Assembly (NCBI GenBank): GCA_903824505.1
Contig: CAIJXG010000097.1
Coordinates: forward strand, 1-42,558
Reading direction: 5' to 3'
DNA from: an uncultured Pseudomonadota bacterium
GTDB taxonomy: Bacteria > Pseudomonadota > Alphaproteobacteria > UBA9219
Length of the DNA: 42,558 nt
This document shows, piece after piece, positions 25,386-33,815 of the stretch. A program made the position numbers and the translations under genes. A model generated the notes under the pieces. It ran no database searches, was not told the DNA's origin, and was given only the letters and a program-made list of their open reading frames with translations. Numbering within the stretch: the stretch's first letter is position 1; each line of letters opens with the position of its first letter.

Positions 25386-26015
25386 CTATTCTTGTGTCCG
25401 AGGCTCTTTCTCCCGATTCGGCGGCAGAGTCTTCCGTAAAGCCCGTTCTTCGTTTTCTGAGGCTGGATCTTCTTTATCTCCAAAGGTATAGGCACCATAG
25501 GCCACTTTCAAAGGCGCAGAAAGTCCCTGAACCCGCGCCAGCAAGTCTTCCAACACACAAGCCAGACTTTCCCCCTTACGCCACGCCATATCGTTCGGGC
25601 AGCGCATGAGCATGACTCCGAATTCATCGGGAGCCAACCGCCCAACAATATCCGATTTACGGACATGGTCGCCAAGAGCCCCGCCTATTTTTTCAAGCAA
25701 AGCCTGAGATCGAACAGAGCCCAACACACCAAAAGCCTCGCCCAGACCTTCGATGTCCAGATACAGGACGCTGGATGTCCCGCCATAGCGTTCGTCGAAG
25801 GCCAGCATGCGGGCGACCTCGCGATTGAAGTCCGTCCGTGTAAGAAGCAGCGGGGCGTTATCTTGGTCAGCCTCTAACTGCCGGATTTTTTCAGCCAACG
25901 CCTTGTTTTGGGCTTGAAGTTCTTTCACCGCCGTGCGGCAAGTTTGCCACGCGCGCCGTTCATCGGGCGTCAGCGGCGCGTGGGCAAGCCAATCGGTGGT
26001 CAGGTCAAGATCCAT
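25386..26015 (-). CDS. Degenerate GGDEF-domain protein with intact I-site
   Basis: This 209-residue soluble protein has a short N-terminal helix with coiled-coil character (17-50) and then a GGDEF fold (about 57-180). The catalytic signature reads APDEF (128-132) instead of GGDEF, and the substrate-side LDxDxFK region reads LDIEGLG. Cyclase activity is therefore doubtful. The inhibitory-site motif RKSD (119-122) is intact and sits exactly five residues before the signature. In related proteins this site binds cyclic di-GMP, so it may be a receptor. The last 25 residues are charged and probably disordered. It lies 50 bp after the rho stop on the same strand, so it may be read from the rho transcript. 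Confidence 0.8.
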   Translation of the reverse strand: MDLDLTTDWLAHAPLTPDERRAWQTCRTAVKELQAQNKALAEKIRQLEADQDNAPLLLTRTDFNREVARMLAFDERYGGTSSVLYLDIEGLGEAFGVLGSVRSQALLEKIGGALGDHVRKSDIVGRLAPDEFGVMLMRCPNDMAWRKGESLACVLEDLLARVQGLSAPLKVAYGAYTFGDKEDPASENEERALRKTLPPNREKEPRTQE

Positions 26016-26065
26016 GTTTAAAGACCCCTGCGTTTCCCTGAAATCCGAAAAAAGGAGGGGGTTCT

Positions 26066-27439
26066 TTACTCTTTTTCTGTGTTGGTCACGCCCGAGGATG
26101 AACTGCGCCGCGCCAATGTCGCGCGTTGAACCGTGGGGCCGCCATTGCTCTCATTGGTACCGCCGCCGCCGCCTTGTCCCATGCTGTCAAAGAAATCCGC
26201 ATTTGTCTTGGCATATTTAAGCTTGTCCAAAAGGAATTCCATGGCGTCCACCGTGCCCATCGGCAACAAGACGCGGCGCAAAACCCACATGCGCGACATG
26301 GTGGCCTTGTCCACCAACAATTCTTCCTTGCGCGTGCCCGATTTGGTGATGTCGATGGCAGGGAAGGTCCGGCGGTCGGACAATTTGCGATCCAGAATGA
26401 TTTCCGAATTGCCCGTGCCTTTAAATTCTTCGAAGATAACTTCGTCCATACGGCTTCCTGTATCAATCAGGGCCGTGGCGATGATCGTCAGAGATCCCCC
26501 CTCTTCGATATTTCGCGCCGCGCCGAAAAAGCGTTTGGGGCGTTGCAGCGCATTGGCATCCACACCGCCAGTCAACACCTTGCCCGAAGAAGGCACAACA
26601 GTGTTATAGGCACGGGCTAGACGCGTCACGCTGTCCAACAAAATCACGACATCGCGCTTGTGCTCGACCAAGCGCTTGGCCTTTTCGATTACCATTTCAG
26701 CGACTTGCACATGCCGAGTCGCAGGCTCATCAAAGGTGGAACTAATCACCTCGCCCTTGACTGAACGCGCCATATCCGTGACTTCTTCCGGCCGTTCATC
26801 AATCAGCAGGACAATCAGATAAACCTCGGGATGATTGGTGGTAATGGCATGCGCAATGTTCTGCATCATCATGGTCTTGCCGGTGCGTGGCGGCGCGACG
26901 ATCAACGCGCGTTGCCCCTTACCAAGCGGCGAGATCAAATCGATGATCCGCGAGACATATTCTTTTTTCGTAGGATCCGGCAGCTCAAGCTTCAAATGCT
27001 GCTTGGGATAAAGGGCGGTGAGGTTATCAAAGCCGATGCGGTGGCGGGCTTTGTCGGGATCCTCAAAGTTAATCCGACTGACCTTTAGCAGCGCAAAATA
27101 CCGTTCGCCTTCTTTGGGGGATCTGATGTCGCCATCTACAGTATCGCCGGTGCGCAGGTTGAATTTCTTGACCTGCGAGGGCGAGACGTAAATATCATCC
27201 GGCCCGGGCAGATAATTCGCTTCCGGCGAGCGCAAAAAGCCGAACCCATCGGGCAAAACTTCTAAAACGCCTTCGCCGGAAATGGTCTGATCGGCCTGTT
27301 CCCCGATATGTTTTAAAATCGCGAAGAGCATGTCCTGCTTGCGCATCGCGCTGGCGCCCTCGACGCCCAGTTTTTCAGCCATACTCAGCAATTCGGCGGG
27401 CGTTTTCGCCTTCAACTCGCGTAAATTCGTGGATGTCAT
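26066..27439 (-). CDS. rho: Transcription termination factor Rho
   Basis: This 457-residue hexameric RNA helicase terminates transcription. It has an N-terminal helical domain ([17 protein letters not shown]), a cold-shock-like RNA-binding domain with [15 protein letters not shown] (57-71), the Walker A loop APPRTGKT (182-189), [13 protein letters not shown], and the Q/R loops around [15 protein letters not shown]. The core ends near DFFDSMG at about 421. A further tail of about 38 residues, rich in Gly, Ser, Asn and Thr ([12 protein letters not shown]), has no counterpart in E. coli Rho (419 aa). It is probably the main promoter-proximal gene of the unit with the GGDEF gene. Confidence 0.96.
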   Translation of the reverse strand: MTSTNLRELKAKTPAELLSMAEKLGVEGASAMRKQDMLFAILKHIGEQADQTISGEGVLEVLPDGFGFLRSPEANYLPGPDDIYVSPSQVKKFNLRTGDTVDGDIRSPKEGERYFALLKVSRINFEDPDKARHRIGFDNLTALYPKQHLKLELPDPTKKEYVSRIIDLISPLGKGQRALIVAPPRTGKTMMMQNIAHAITTNHPEVYLIVLLIDERPEEVTDMARSVKGEVISSTFDEPATRHVQVAEMVIEKAKRLVEHKRDVVILLDSVTRLARAYNTVVPSSGKVLTGGVDANALQRPKRFFGAARNIEEGGSLTIIATALIDTGSRMDEVIFEEFKGTGNSEIILDRKLSDRRTFPAIDITKSGTRKEELLVDKATMSRMWVLRRVLLPMGTVDAMEFLLDKLKYAKTNADFFDSMGQGGGGGTNESNGGPTVQRATLARRSSSSGVTNTEKE

Positions 27440-27661
27440 AGTGTCCTTTGGGATTGTGGGGGCTCGGGCTCGGTTGAACCGCAGCGGGATCCGTTGAACG
27501 GAGGCCTCGACGCCTATGGAGAAGTTTCCGGCTTTCTTAAAAACGCAAACGACCGTTTAAATGCCGCGCCGGATTTTGAACCTTTCTAGCGGGATAAAAC
27601 GGAAGAGTCAAGCGTCAAAAATCACATGGATGAATGGACCCTCAGATCGGTAAAGGGGGGC

Positions 27662-27780
27662 TATACTCGGTTTCCTTGGAAAGAGGAAGGATTCGATTCC
27701 ATGCAAAACACGGACGCAGCGAAGCTGATGCGCCTTTTGCGCGGACAAAACGTGAGGGGGCCCGAAGGAACCCGAGTATA
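27662..27780 (-). repeat. Dispersed palindromic intergenic repeat, full copy C (reverse)
   Basis: This 119-bp copy has perfect ends TATACTCGG and CCGAGTATA. It is in the same orientation as copy B. The 43-bp core (about 27704-27746) matches the other copies exactly on the reverse strand. It lies between rho and the toxin-antitoxin pair. Confidence 0.96.
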
Positions 27781-27839
27781 TTCAACGGATTGGACTTAAT
27801 TTAGCTAGAATTAGAATTGCTGCGCTTTGCTTTCTTTGC

Positions 27840-27878
27840 TTGACCTATTTCATACCATCAAATAATATTCAATGGTAT
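27840..27878 (+). promoter_or_regulatory. parDE promoter and operator
   Basis: TTGACC (27840-27845) and TAATAT (27863-27868) are spaced by 17 bp. ATACCAT (27852-27858) and ATGGTAT (27872-27878) form a perfect 7-bp inverted repeat that brackets the -10. Antitoxins of the ParD type usually repress their own promoter by binding such palindromes. Confidence 0.55.
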
Positions 27879-27899
27879 CTTTCACGGGAGGCCAAGGCC

Positions 27900-28145
27900 A
27901 TGCAGCAAAAAAATACCAGCGTCACCCTTGGCGCACACTTTGAACAGTTCATTGCTCAACAAATCCATGAGGGGCGCTACGGTTCGGCTAGTGAAACCGT
28001 TCGCGCTGGCTTACGACTGCTAGAGGAGCGTGAGTTAAAGATTGCCGCCTTACAGAAAGCTCTTATTGAAGGAGAGGAAAGCGGCAGAGCCAATTATTCC
28101 CTGAAAAGCCTGATAGCCGAGATTGACCGAGAAAGTGTCAACTAA
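27900..28145 (+). CDS. parD: ParD-family type II antitoxin
   Basis: This 81-residue protein has a ribbon-helix-helix N-terminus (NTSVTLGAHFEQFIAQQI), then EGRYGSASETVRAGLRLLEERE, the hallmark of ParD/CopG antitoxins. The disordered C-terminal part (GEESGRANYSLKSLIAEIDRE) should wrap the toxin. ATG 27900 has GGGAGG 9 bp upstream; a longer frame from TTG 27840 would overlap the promoter. The stop overlaps the parE start. It should bind the inverted repeat at 27852-27878. Confidence 0.9.
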   Translation: MQQKNTSVTLGAHFEQFIAQQIHEGRYGSASETVRAGLRLLEERELKIAALQKALIEGEESGRANYSLKSLIAEIDRESVN

Positions 28146-28384
28146 TGACAGGCTTTGTTCTCACCCATCAAGCCCTATCAGACCTTAAAGCCATTGGTAT
28201 CTACACTCAAAACACATGGGGAAAGCGACAGAGAGACCGCTATTTAACCGCACTTGATAAAGCTTTTCACGCCTTGGCAACAGCAATTCTAATTCCAGAA
28301 AAATTAACATATAACATACTGATGCAGAACGAAGAAACTTTTTACCCACAGATTTTATATCCGCTCGGTTATCAAGGAATCTGA
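28145..28384 (+). pseudogene. parE: ParE-family toxin with replaced C-terminus
   Basis: Residues 1-44 match ParE/RelE-fold toxins well (MTGFVLTHQALSDLKAIGIY, then WGKRQRDRYLTALDKAFHALA). The family then has a beta-sheet half with conserved Arg residues and a total of about 95-100 residues. Here the frame instead continues with AILIPEKLTYNILMQNEETFYPQ and stops at 79. The replacement is AT-rich, and the other frames do not restore the family, so this is a recombination or deletion rather than a simple frameshift. Toxic activity is unlikely. The antitoxin upstream is intact. Repeat copy D lies 69 bp downstream. Confidence 0.75.
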
Positions 28385-28452
28385 GCATATTTATTGACTT
28401 TTGGAGTGCGCTTAAAAAACAAACCCCAACAAAAAATGAAAAATATCAATGC

Positions 28453-28560
28453 TATACTCGGGCCCCGAACGATTCATCCGCGCAAAAGGCGCATCAGCTT
28501 CGCTGCGTCCGTGTTTTGCACGGAATCGCATCCTTCCGCTTTCCAAGGAAAGCGAGTATA
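28453..28560 (+). repeat. Dispersed palindromic intergenic repeat, copy D
   Basis: This 108-bp copy starts TATACTCGGG and ends GCGAGTATA. It has a shortened left arm (CCCCGAACGATTCA in place of the TTC-loop hairpin). The 43-bp core (about 28478-28520) is identical to the others. The right end carries one mismatch to the inverted repeat. Confidence 0.95.
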
Positions 28561-28594
28561 TTTCAGAAAATTCGAAGAAAAGTCTAAAAAAAGC

Positions 28595-28623
28595 TTGACG
28601 TGGTTGCTTGGGTATTATTTAAT
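28595..28623 (+). promoter_or_regulatory. Promoter of the RHH gene
   Basis: TTGACG (28595-28600) and TTTAAT (28618-28623) are separated by 17 bp and each match the sigma-70 consensus at five of six bases. The start codon is about 61 bp further on. The -10 lies in the small palindrome GTATTATTTAATAC. Confidence 0.45.
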
Positions 28624-28684
28624 ACAACCTGTGGGTGAATCCATGGGGGAAAGGCCCTTTCTTTAGTTTTTAGGATACAAGCTT

Positions 28685-29107
28685 ATGCACACAGATTCCC
28701 TTCCCACGCCGGATGGCGTTACGGCAAAACCGGGGCGGACACGCAGTGCGCTCCGGAGTCGTAATGTCGTGATTTCGACCCACCGGACAAGCGTACGGCT
28801 TGAACCGGCGATGTGGGATGCTTTGATGGAGATTTCCCGACGCGAAAAACAAACGCTTCATGGGCTGTGCACGACAATCGCCTTGAAGAAAGATGCGGAG
28901 AGCTCTTTGACGGCCGCCATTCGTGTTTATGTCATGCAATATTTCCGTGTCGCGGCAACCGAGGAGGGCCATGCGCGCGCAGGGCATGGCGAGGTCATGG
29001 GCTTTGTGCGCAATACGCTGGCGCGTCCTCCCCTTAATGGCCAAGCTCACCCCCTCAACGGCCAAACGCACGGACAGGTTTCGGCCTTCAGAAAGTCTTC
29101 TTGGTAA
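28685..29107 (+). CDS. Ribbon-helix-helix domain protein
   Basis: This 140-residue protein has an RHH domain of the type found mainly in alphaproteobacteria (RHH_4). VVISTHRTSVRLEPAMWDAL is the strand and first helix (28-47), EISRREKQTLHGLCTTIAL the turn and second helix (49-67), and SLTAAIRVYVMQYFR the third. Such proteins are DNA-binding regulators; some affect outer-membrane or cell-cycle genes, but no target is known here. The C-terminal 50 residues are extra. They include a short duplicated PLNGQAH/PLNGQTH motif with no family match. A weak AGGAT site precedes the ATG. Confidence 0.75.
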   Translation: MHTDSLPTPDGVTAKPGRTRSALRSRNVVISTHRTSVRLEPAMWDALMEISRREKQTLHGLCTTIALKKDAESSLTAAIRVYVMQYFRVAATEEGHARAGHGEVMGFVRNTLARPPLNGQAHPLNGQTHGQVSAFRKSSW

Positions 29108-29226
29108 TTTTTCTCCCTCGGCAAGACGCATGATTGGACTACACAAGTGCCTTGCTGAGGCTCTTCCTTCGTCTCATTTCCTTACGTTACCGACATCAGA
29201 AGGGCTGCAGAGTGTGAACGCAATGC

Positions 29227-29250
29227 ACTCGGTTTTCCAAGGAAGCCGAG
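29227..29250 (+). repeat. Short derivative of the palindromic repeat (right-arm type)
   Basis: ACTCGG, TTTTCCAAGGAA and GCCGAG make one hairpin matching the right arm of the long copies. The outer TATA is lost. It lies 32 bp upstream of the broken transporter-like gene. Confidence 0.55.
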
Positions 29251-29281
29251 CCTACAACTCTTTATTCAGAAGGCTTCTGTC

Positions 29282-29593
29282 GTGCTTGTTATCCTCTTTG
29301 CGGGCGGCCTAGCGATGACCCTCGGCGATGTCATCATGAAGCAATGGCTTTTGAACCAAGATTGGAGATATGGAGCTTGAGGCATGATGGCATGGGTTCT
29401 TGGACTCCTTTGTCTTGCCGCTACATTGAAGGGGCAGAATATCGCGCTCGCTACCCTTACCATCGTCTTGTTTAACGTGGGGACCTTGGCCTTATTGGAA
29501 TGGCTTCTCTTTCATAATCCTCTTACCATTCAACAAATAACGGGTTTATTACTGGGGATGTCCGCGCTCATTTTACTTGAAACATCCTCTTGA
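29282..29593 (+). pseudogene. Small DMT/SMR-like membrane protein broken by an in-frame TGA
   Basis: Frame 29282 (GTG, with AGAAGG 8 bp upstream) reads VLVILFAGGLAMTLGDVIMKQW and meets TGA at 29378-29380. The same frame resumes with GMMAWVLGLLCLAATLKGQNIALATLTIVLFNVGTLALLEWLLF and ends at 29593, with IQQITGLLLGMSALILLE as the last helix. Read through, the product is about 103 residues with four hydrophobic helices, like a small multidrug resistance or half-EamA transporter. Replacing the TGA by a Trp codon would restore it. A second start at ATG 29384 would give only 69 residues. Confidence 0.6.
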
Positions 29594-29645
29594 CCCCTCC
29601 CTCCTTTCTCGTCACCATGAGCCGTTCTTTCCCAAGAGGCTTTCC

Positions 29646-30953
29646 ATGTCTAATTTTACCTATTCGACCGTCGCGCTTGATCGCCTTCAGAAAAGCGATT
29701 CTGAGATTTTCAACGCCTTGATGCACGAGGAAATCCGTCAGACCGAAGGGATTGAGCTGATCCCTTCCGAAACCTATCCCTTTCCCGAAGTCTATATGCT
29801 GTTGGGCTCTGTCTTTAACAACAAATACGCGGAAGGGTATCCCGGGCGGCGCTATTACGGCGGTCAAGAAAACACGGATGTGATCGAAAATCTAGCGCGG
29901 GACCGAGCGAAGGCGCTTTTCCGTGCCGAGCATGCGAATGTGCAGCCTCTCTCGGGCTGTCCGATGAATGAAGCGGTTTATTTCGGGCTTTTGCAGCCGG
30001 GGGATACGATTTTGGGCATGGAGCTGTCGCATGGCGGCCATTTGTCTCACGGCCATCCGGTAACCAATATGGCCAAGATTTTCAATTTCGTGCGCTACCG
30101 AACGGAAATACCCGATGGACGTATCGATCTGGATAAGGTTTTGCATATTGCCCGCGAGACAAAACCCAAATTGATCATTTGCGGTCATTCCTCTTATCCG
30201 CGCGAATATGATTACGCCGGTTTTCGAAAAATCGCGGATGCAGTCGGGGCACTTTTAATGGCCGATGTCAGCCATTTGGGCGGCTTGATCGCCGCCGATG
30301 CCTTGAAAAACCCGATGGATTTCGGCTTCGATGTGATGACCACAACAACCCATAAGACTCTGCGCGGCCCCCGAGGCGGCATGATTTTGTGCAAAAAGGC
30401 GCATGCCGCCGCGATTGACAAGTCTGTCTTCCCGGGGATGCAGGGGGGGCCCCATATGCACCAAATCGCGGCGATCGCGACCACGTTGAAACTGGTCGCA
30501 ACCGACTCGCACAAAGCCTATGCGCGACAAGTTCTGGCAAATGCCCAAACGCTGGCGCAGACATTTCTAGATGGTGGCGCACATGTCGTGACCGGCGGTA
30601 CGGAGAACCATCTTTTAGTTCTGAATACGGCGACCGGCTTTGGCATTACGGGCGACATCGCTGAACACGCGTTGGATCAGACGGGCATAACCGTGAACAG
30701 GAATGTCGTGCCAGACGAGCCGAACCCGCCCTTTCGACCCAGCGGTATTCGTTTCGGCTCCCCCGCGGCGACAGTGCGCGGCATGGGCGAGGCGGAAATG
30801 AAAATTCTGGTCCGCATCATGCTGGCCGCCCTGCGCGATCCAAAGAACGAAACGCTTCTGAGTAGTTTGCGAGAGGAAACGCGGGCTTTGTGTGAACAGT
30901 TTCCGGTGCCGGGTCTGGAATCCGTAACGGCAGCCTGCCGTTCAGCGGCTTGA
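29646..30953 (+). CDS. glyA: Serine hydroxymethyltransferase, divergent type
   Basis: This 435-residue PLP enzyme interconverts serine and glycine with tetrahydrofolate. [15 protein letters not shown] (61-75), [30 protein letters not shown] and [14 protein letters not shown], with K237 forming the Schiff base, are all present. It departs from the usual bacterial sequence at places normally near invariant. SENxxS reads SETYPFP (41-47), and the PHSGSQAN segment reads [16 protein letters not shown]. It seems to come from a minor SHMT clade. The start is ATG 29646 after AAGAGG. The gene is upstream of nuoE on the same strand. Confidence 0.88.
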   Translation: MSNFTYSTVALDRLQKSDSEIFNALMHEEIRQTEGIELIPSETYPFPEVYMLLGSVFNNKYAEGYPGRRYYGGQENTDVIENLARDRAKALFRAEHANVQPLSGCPMNEAVYFGLLQPGDTILGMELSHGGHLSHGHPVTNMAKIFNFVRYRTEIPDGRIDLDKVLHIARETKPKLIICGHSSYPREYDYAGFRKIADAVGALLMADVSHLGGLIAADALKNPMDFGFDVMTTTTHKTLRGPRGGMILCKKAHAAAIDKSVFPGMQGGPHMHQIAAIATTLKLVATDSHKAYARQVLANAQTLAQTFLDGGAHVVTGGTENHLLVLNTATGFGITGDIAEHALDQTGITVNRNVVPDEPNPPFRPSGIRFGSPAATVRGMGEAEMKILVRIMLAALRDPKNETLLSSLREETRALCEQFPVPGLESVTAACRSAA

Positions 30954-31023
30954 TCTTGTTGTTTTTTCGACAAGAAAGGGAGACTGTGACTCGCTTAAAA
31001 CCTTCCAGCACAGGGATGGCCTT

Positions 31024-31608
31024 ATGAACGCTTCCTCCTTCACCTTCACCCCCGAAAATCTTGCCCGCGTGGACAGGATTATCGCTCAGTACCCTCTGGG
31101 CAAACAGGCCAGCGCGGTCATGCCCCTCTTAGATCTTGCCCAACGGCAAAGCGGTGGATGGGTGCCGCAAGAAGCGCTCGATTATGTTGCGGATTTTCTC
31201 AAAATGCCGCGCATCGATGTGTATGAGGTCGCGAGCTTCTATACGATGTTTAACCTGAAGCCCGTCGGGACAAACCTCGTTCAGGTTTGCACGACGACCC
31301 CATGCTGGCTGCGCGGATCGGAGGGCATTGTCGGTGCCTGTAAAAAGAAACTGGGAATCGATGTCGGCGAGACAACACCGGACGGACAGTTTACGCTGAT
31401 CGAAGTCGAATGTTTGGGCGCCTGTGTCAATGCTCCGATGGTTCAGATCAATGAGTCGTATTATGAAGATCTAACGCCTGAGGGGATTGAAAAAATCATT
31501 GACGCGCTGAAAGCAGGGCAGAAACCTGTGGCTGGATCTCAAACAGGCCGTGCGGGATCTTGTGCTCAAAGCGGCTCAACAAGTCTTGATTTAGGAAACA
31601 CTCCATAA
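31024..31608 (+). CDS. nuoE: NADH-quinone oxidoreductase subunit E (24 kDa)
   Basis: This 194-residue thioredoxin-like [2Fe-2S] protein would work with NuoF in the NADH-oxidising module of complex I. Cluster ligands are C89 and C94 (CTTTPC) and C130 and C134 (CLGAC). [14 protein letters not shown] and VNAPMVQIN match the family. The last 35 residues ([16 protein letters not shown]) are a low-complexity tail. The other nuo genes are not in the window: nuoF, its near-constant partner, is missing and the next gene is mnmA on the opposite strand. It could serve complex I encoded elsewhere or another NAD-linked dehydrogenase. Confidence 0.9.
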   Translation: MNASSFTFTPENLARVDRIIAQYPLGKQASAVMPLLDLAQRQSGGWVPQEALDYVADFLKMPRIDVYEVASFYTMFNLKPVGTNLVQVCTTTPCWLRGSEGIVGACKKKLGIDVGETTPDGQFTLIEVECLGACVNAPMVQINESYYEDLTPEGIEKIIDALKAGQKPVAGSQTGRAGSCAQSGSTSLDLGNTP

Positions 31609-31634
31609 GCAGCACGACCCTGTTTCTGGCTGAG

Positions 31635-31655
31635 GTAGGTGAGGCACTCACCTAC
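31635..31655. terminator. Perfect hairpin between convergent nuoE and mnmA
   Basis: GTAGGTGAG (31635-31643) pairs perfectly with CTCACCTAC (31647-31655) around GCA. It overlaps the mnmA stop codon and lies 27 bp after nuoE. No T-run flanks it, so it is a stable 3'-end hairpin rather than a proven terminator. Confidence 0.45.
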
Positions 31656-32805
31656 AAATCCACCCCCCACCCAGCACGCGGTTTTCTTGATAAATAACCC
31701 CCGCCTGTCCGGGCGCAACACCGAAGGCGGGCATGTCGAGCGTCAAATGGCCTTCTAATCCTGCGCTCCTCGTGAAATGGGCGGGCAGAGGCGGTTGCGC
31801 TGAGCGAAGCTTGACCTGCACCTCTATTCCTTCCGGCGGCACGGGATCGCCTAGCCAGTTTATGTCCCGCAGCGTGACCTTTTGTTGGGCCAGAGACGCG
31901 CGAGGACCGACAACGACTTGTTTTGTCGACGCATCAATACGGATCACATAAAGCGGTTCATTCTGTTCGCCAGAACGGTCAGAAAGATTAAGTCCTTTCC
32001 TTTGGCCGACGGTGAAATGAATGATCCCTTCATGCTGGCCCAGAACCGTGCCTGTTTCATCCACGATCTCGCCCGCCTCAATAGCGCCCGGGCGCAGCCG
32101 TGCAACGACGCTGGCGTAATCGCCATTCGGGACAAAGCAAATATCCTGACTGTCCGGTTTTGTGGCCACGGGCAGGCCGAATCGTTCTGCCAGCGCCCGC
32201 GTTTGCGTTTTCGCCTGCATATCCCCCAAAGGAAAACGCAGAAAATCCAGCTGTTCTTGCGTGGTCGCGAACAAGAAATAGCTTTGGTCCTTGCTGTCAT
32301 CGGCGGCGCGGTGAAGCTCTGCTCCTTTCGCCCCCATGACCCGCCGGACATAATGACCGGTTGCCAGAGCCTCGGCCCCCAATTCTCGGGCCATAGACAA
32401 AAGATCGCGGAATTTAACCCGTTGGTTACAGAGCACACAGGGTAGAGGAGTCTCGCCGCGTGTATAGCTGTCCGCAAAATCCTCCATCACGCTTTGGGAG
32501 AAGCGGCTTTCGTAATCCAGCACATAATGGGGAATGCCAAGCTTGTCTGCCACCTGCCGCGCGTCGTAAATATCCTGCCCGGCGCAACAGGCCCCTTTGC
32601 GGGCTATCGCCGCGCCATGATCATACAGCTGCAAGGTGACGCCGACGACATCATAGCCTTGCTCGGCAAGCAAAGCGGCCGTGACAGAGCTATCCACCCC
32701 GCCCGACATGGCGACAACGATGCGCGTATCTCGCGGCGGTTTGGAAAAACAAAGATCGATTTGAATTCTCCTAAAATTTTGACCCCTTAGGTCGTGATGC
32801 GCCAC
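31648..32805 (-). CDS. mnmA: tRNA-specific 2-thiouridylase MnmA
   Basis: This protein of up to 385 residues forms 2-thiouridine at U34 of Lys, Glu and Gln tRNAs. The PP-loop is [10 protein letters not shown] (32-41), the nucleophile is C123 in PCVLCNQ, and the persulfide Cys is C223 in [11 protein letters not shown]. The C-terminal barrel is complete. The only early in-frame start is GTG 32805, which overlaps the end of lpxC by 19 bp. A strong AGGAG at 32768-32772 instead sits seven bases before an ATC at 32758-32760, so translation may begin at residue 16. The body of the gene is certain; the start is not. Confidence 0.93.
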   Translation of the reverse strand: MAHHDLRGQNFRRIQIDLCFSKPPRDTRIVVAMSGGVDSSVTAALLAEQGYDVVGVTLQLYDHGAAIARKGACCAGQDIYDARQVADKLGIPHYVLDYESRFSQSVMEDFADSYTRGETPLPCVLCNQRVKFRDLLSMARELGAEALATGHYVRRVMGAKGAELHRAADDSKDQSYFLFATTQEQLDFLRFPLGDMQAKTQTRALAERFGLPVATKPDSQDICFVPNGDYASVVARLRPGAIEAGEIVDETGTVLGQHEGIIHFTVGQRKGLNLSDRSGEQNEPLYVIRIDASTKQVVVGPRASLAQQKVTLRDINWLGDPVPPEGIEVQVKLRSAQPPLPAHFTRSAGLEGHLTLDMPAFGVAPGQAGVIYQENRVLGGGWICR

Positions 32806-33656
32806 GCTTCGGGCTGGGCAAAAAGGGCGGTTAGAAGCTGATTATTCAGCGCATGCCCCGTACAAGCAGCATCAAAGCGTCCGCGCAGAGGAAGCCCCGC
32901 CAGCGCTAAATCGCCGATAGCGTCCAGAACCTTGTGGCGGGCAAATTCATTACGATAGCGCAGACCTTCGGCGTTCATAATCTCCTCGCCCTTGATCACA
33001 ATCGCATTGTCCAGCGAGCCGCCCCGCGCGAGCCCCATTTGGCGGAGTTGATCCACCTCCTCAAAAAAGCCAAAGGTGCGGGCGCGGCTGATCTCATTCT
33101 TAAATGTGGCTGCCGACAAAGTCACGGCGCAGCTTTGCTGCCGAATAGGGGCGCGGTCAAAAGAGATCGAAACGCTATAAGAAGTTTCAGTTGCGGGAGA
33201 CAAGGTCGCGCGTTTGCCCCCCTGTGTCACGCTTATGGGCTTAAGAATTTCAATCACGCGACGGGGCGCGTTTTGTTGACTGACACCCGCAACTTCCAAA
33301 AGAAACACAAAAGATTCCGCGCTTCCATCCATCAACGGCACTTCCGGTCCGTCAATTTCAATTTCCGCATTGTCGATGCCGCAAGCGGCAAGGGCGGCCA
33401 TCAAATGTTCGACTGTGCCCACGCTGCCCCCATGATCATTCCCGATCACCGTGCAAAGTTTTGTATCTATGACCTGATCCCACTGCGCCCGAATTTTGCG
33501 CGCCCCATTCACCAAATCGGTACGGATAAAAACAATGCCCGTATCCGCCGGAGCGGGATTAAGGCGCAGCGTAATCTCTTGCCCCGAATGCAGGCCGATG
33601 CCCGAACAGGCGACGGAACGGGCCAAACTTTGTTGAAGAAGGGAAGGTGCAGACAT
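32787..33656 (-). CDS. lpxC: UDP-3-O-acyl-N-acetylglucosamine deacetylase LpxC
   Basis: This 289-residue zinc deacetylase catalyses the committed step of lipid A synthesis. [21 protein letters not shown] opens the first domain. The zinc ligand H84 lies in [17 protein letters not shown], and [14 protein letters not shown] follows. The second domain shows [18 protein letters not shown] and [12 protein letters not shown] 33656 fits the family length; ATG 33677 is an alternative. In most gammaproteobacteria, and in many alphaproteobacteria, lpxC follows ftsZ. Here it is 3 kb away, on the same strand but separated by four other genes, and it runs into mnmA. Confidence 0.94.
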   Translation of the reverse strand: MSAPSLLQQSLARSVACSGIGLHSGQEITLRLNPAPADTGIVFIRTDLVNGARKIRAQWDQVIDTKLCTVIGNDHGGSVGTVEHLMAALAACGIDNAEIEIDGPEVPLMDGSAESFVFLLEVAGVSQQNAPRRVIEILKPISVTQGGKRATLSPATETSYSVSISFDRAPIRQQSCAVTLSAATFKNEISRARTFGFFEEVDQLRQMGLARGGSLDNAIVIKGEEIMNAEGLRYRNEFARHKVLDAIGDLALAGLPLRGRFDAACTGHALNNQLLTALFAQPEAWRITT

Positions 33657-33762
33657 GGGAAGACCAAGCTCATACAAAAAGAACAGCCTGACCCTAAAAC
33701 GCGCCCCAAGGAAACCAAAGACAATCCTTCTTACAGATTGTTACGAGCAGAAATGTTTGACA

Positions 33763-33792
33763 TATACTCGGTTTCCTTGAAAAGCCGAGTAT
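33763..33792 (-). repeat. Short derivative of the palindromic repeat (hairpin)
   Basis: This 30-bp hairpin has arms ATACTCGG (33764-33771) and CCGAGTAT (33785-33792) around TTTCCTTGAAAAG. It matches the right arm of the long copies closed on itself. It lies between lpxC and the endonuclease-family gene, near the lpxC promoter. Confidence 0.7.
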
Positions 33793-33815
33793 TCGATAAA
33801 AAAAGGGCATATCCT

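Larger units (their letters stand above)
27440..27899. other. Divergent intergenic region between rho and parD
   Basis: Of these 460 bp, 27662-27780 is repeat copy C and 27840-27878 is the parDE promoter and operator. The first 220 bp upstream of rho should hold its promoter and leader; I see no clear hairpin or box there. Confidence 0.6.
28385..28684. other. Intergenic region after parE
   Basis: These 300 bp hold repeat copy D (28453-28560) and the promoter of the RHH gene (28595-28623). An open frame across 28394-28666 translates the repeat and is not taken as a gene. Confidence 0.6.

Noticed and set aside
28394-28666. ORF of 90 residues over repeat copy D
   Set aside because: No ribosome site, and the central part is repeat sequence; the promoter of the next gene lies inside it.
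29378-29380. TGA read as tryptophan (code change) in the small transporter gene
   Set aside because: Many genes here, such as the HAD, giant, mraZ and rsmH genes, end in TGA at the expected place, so the standard code is used.
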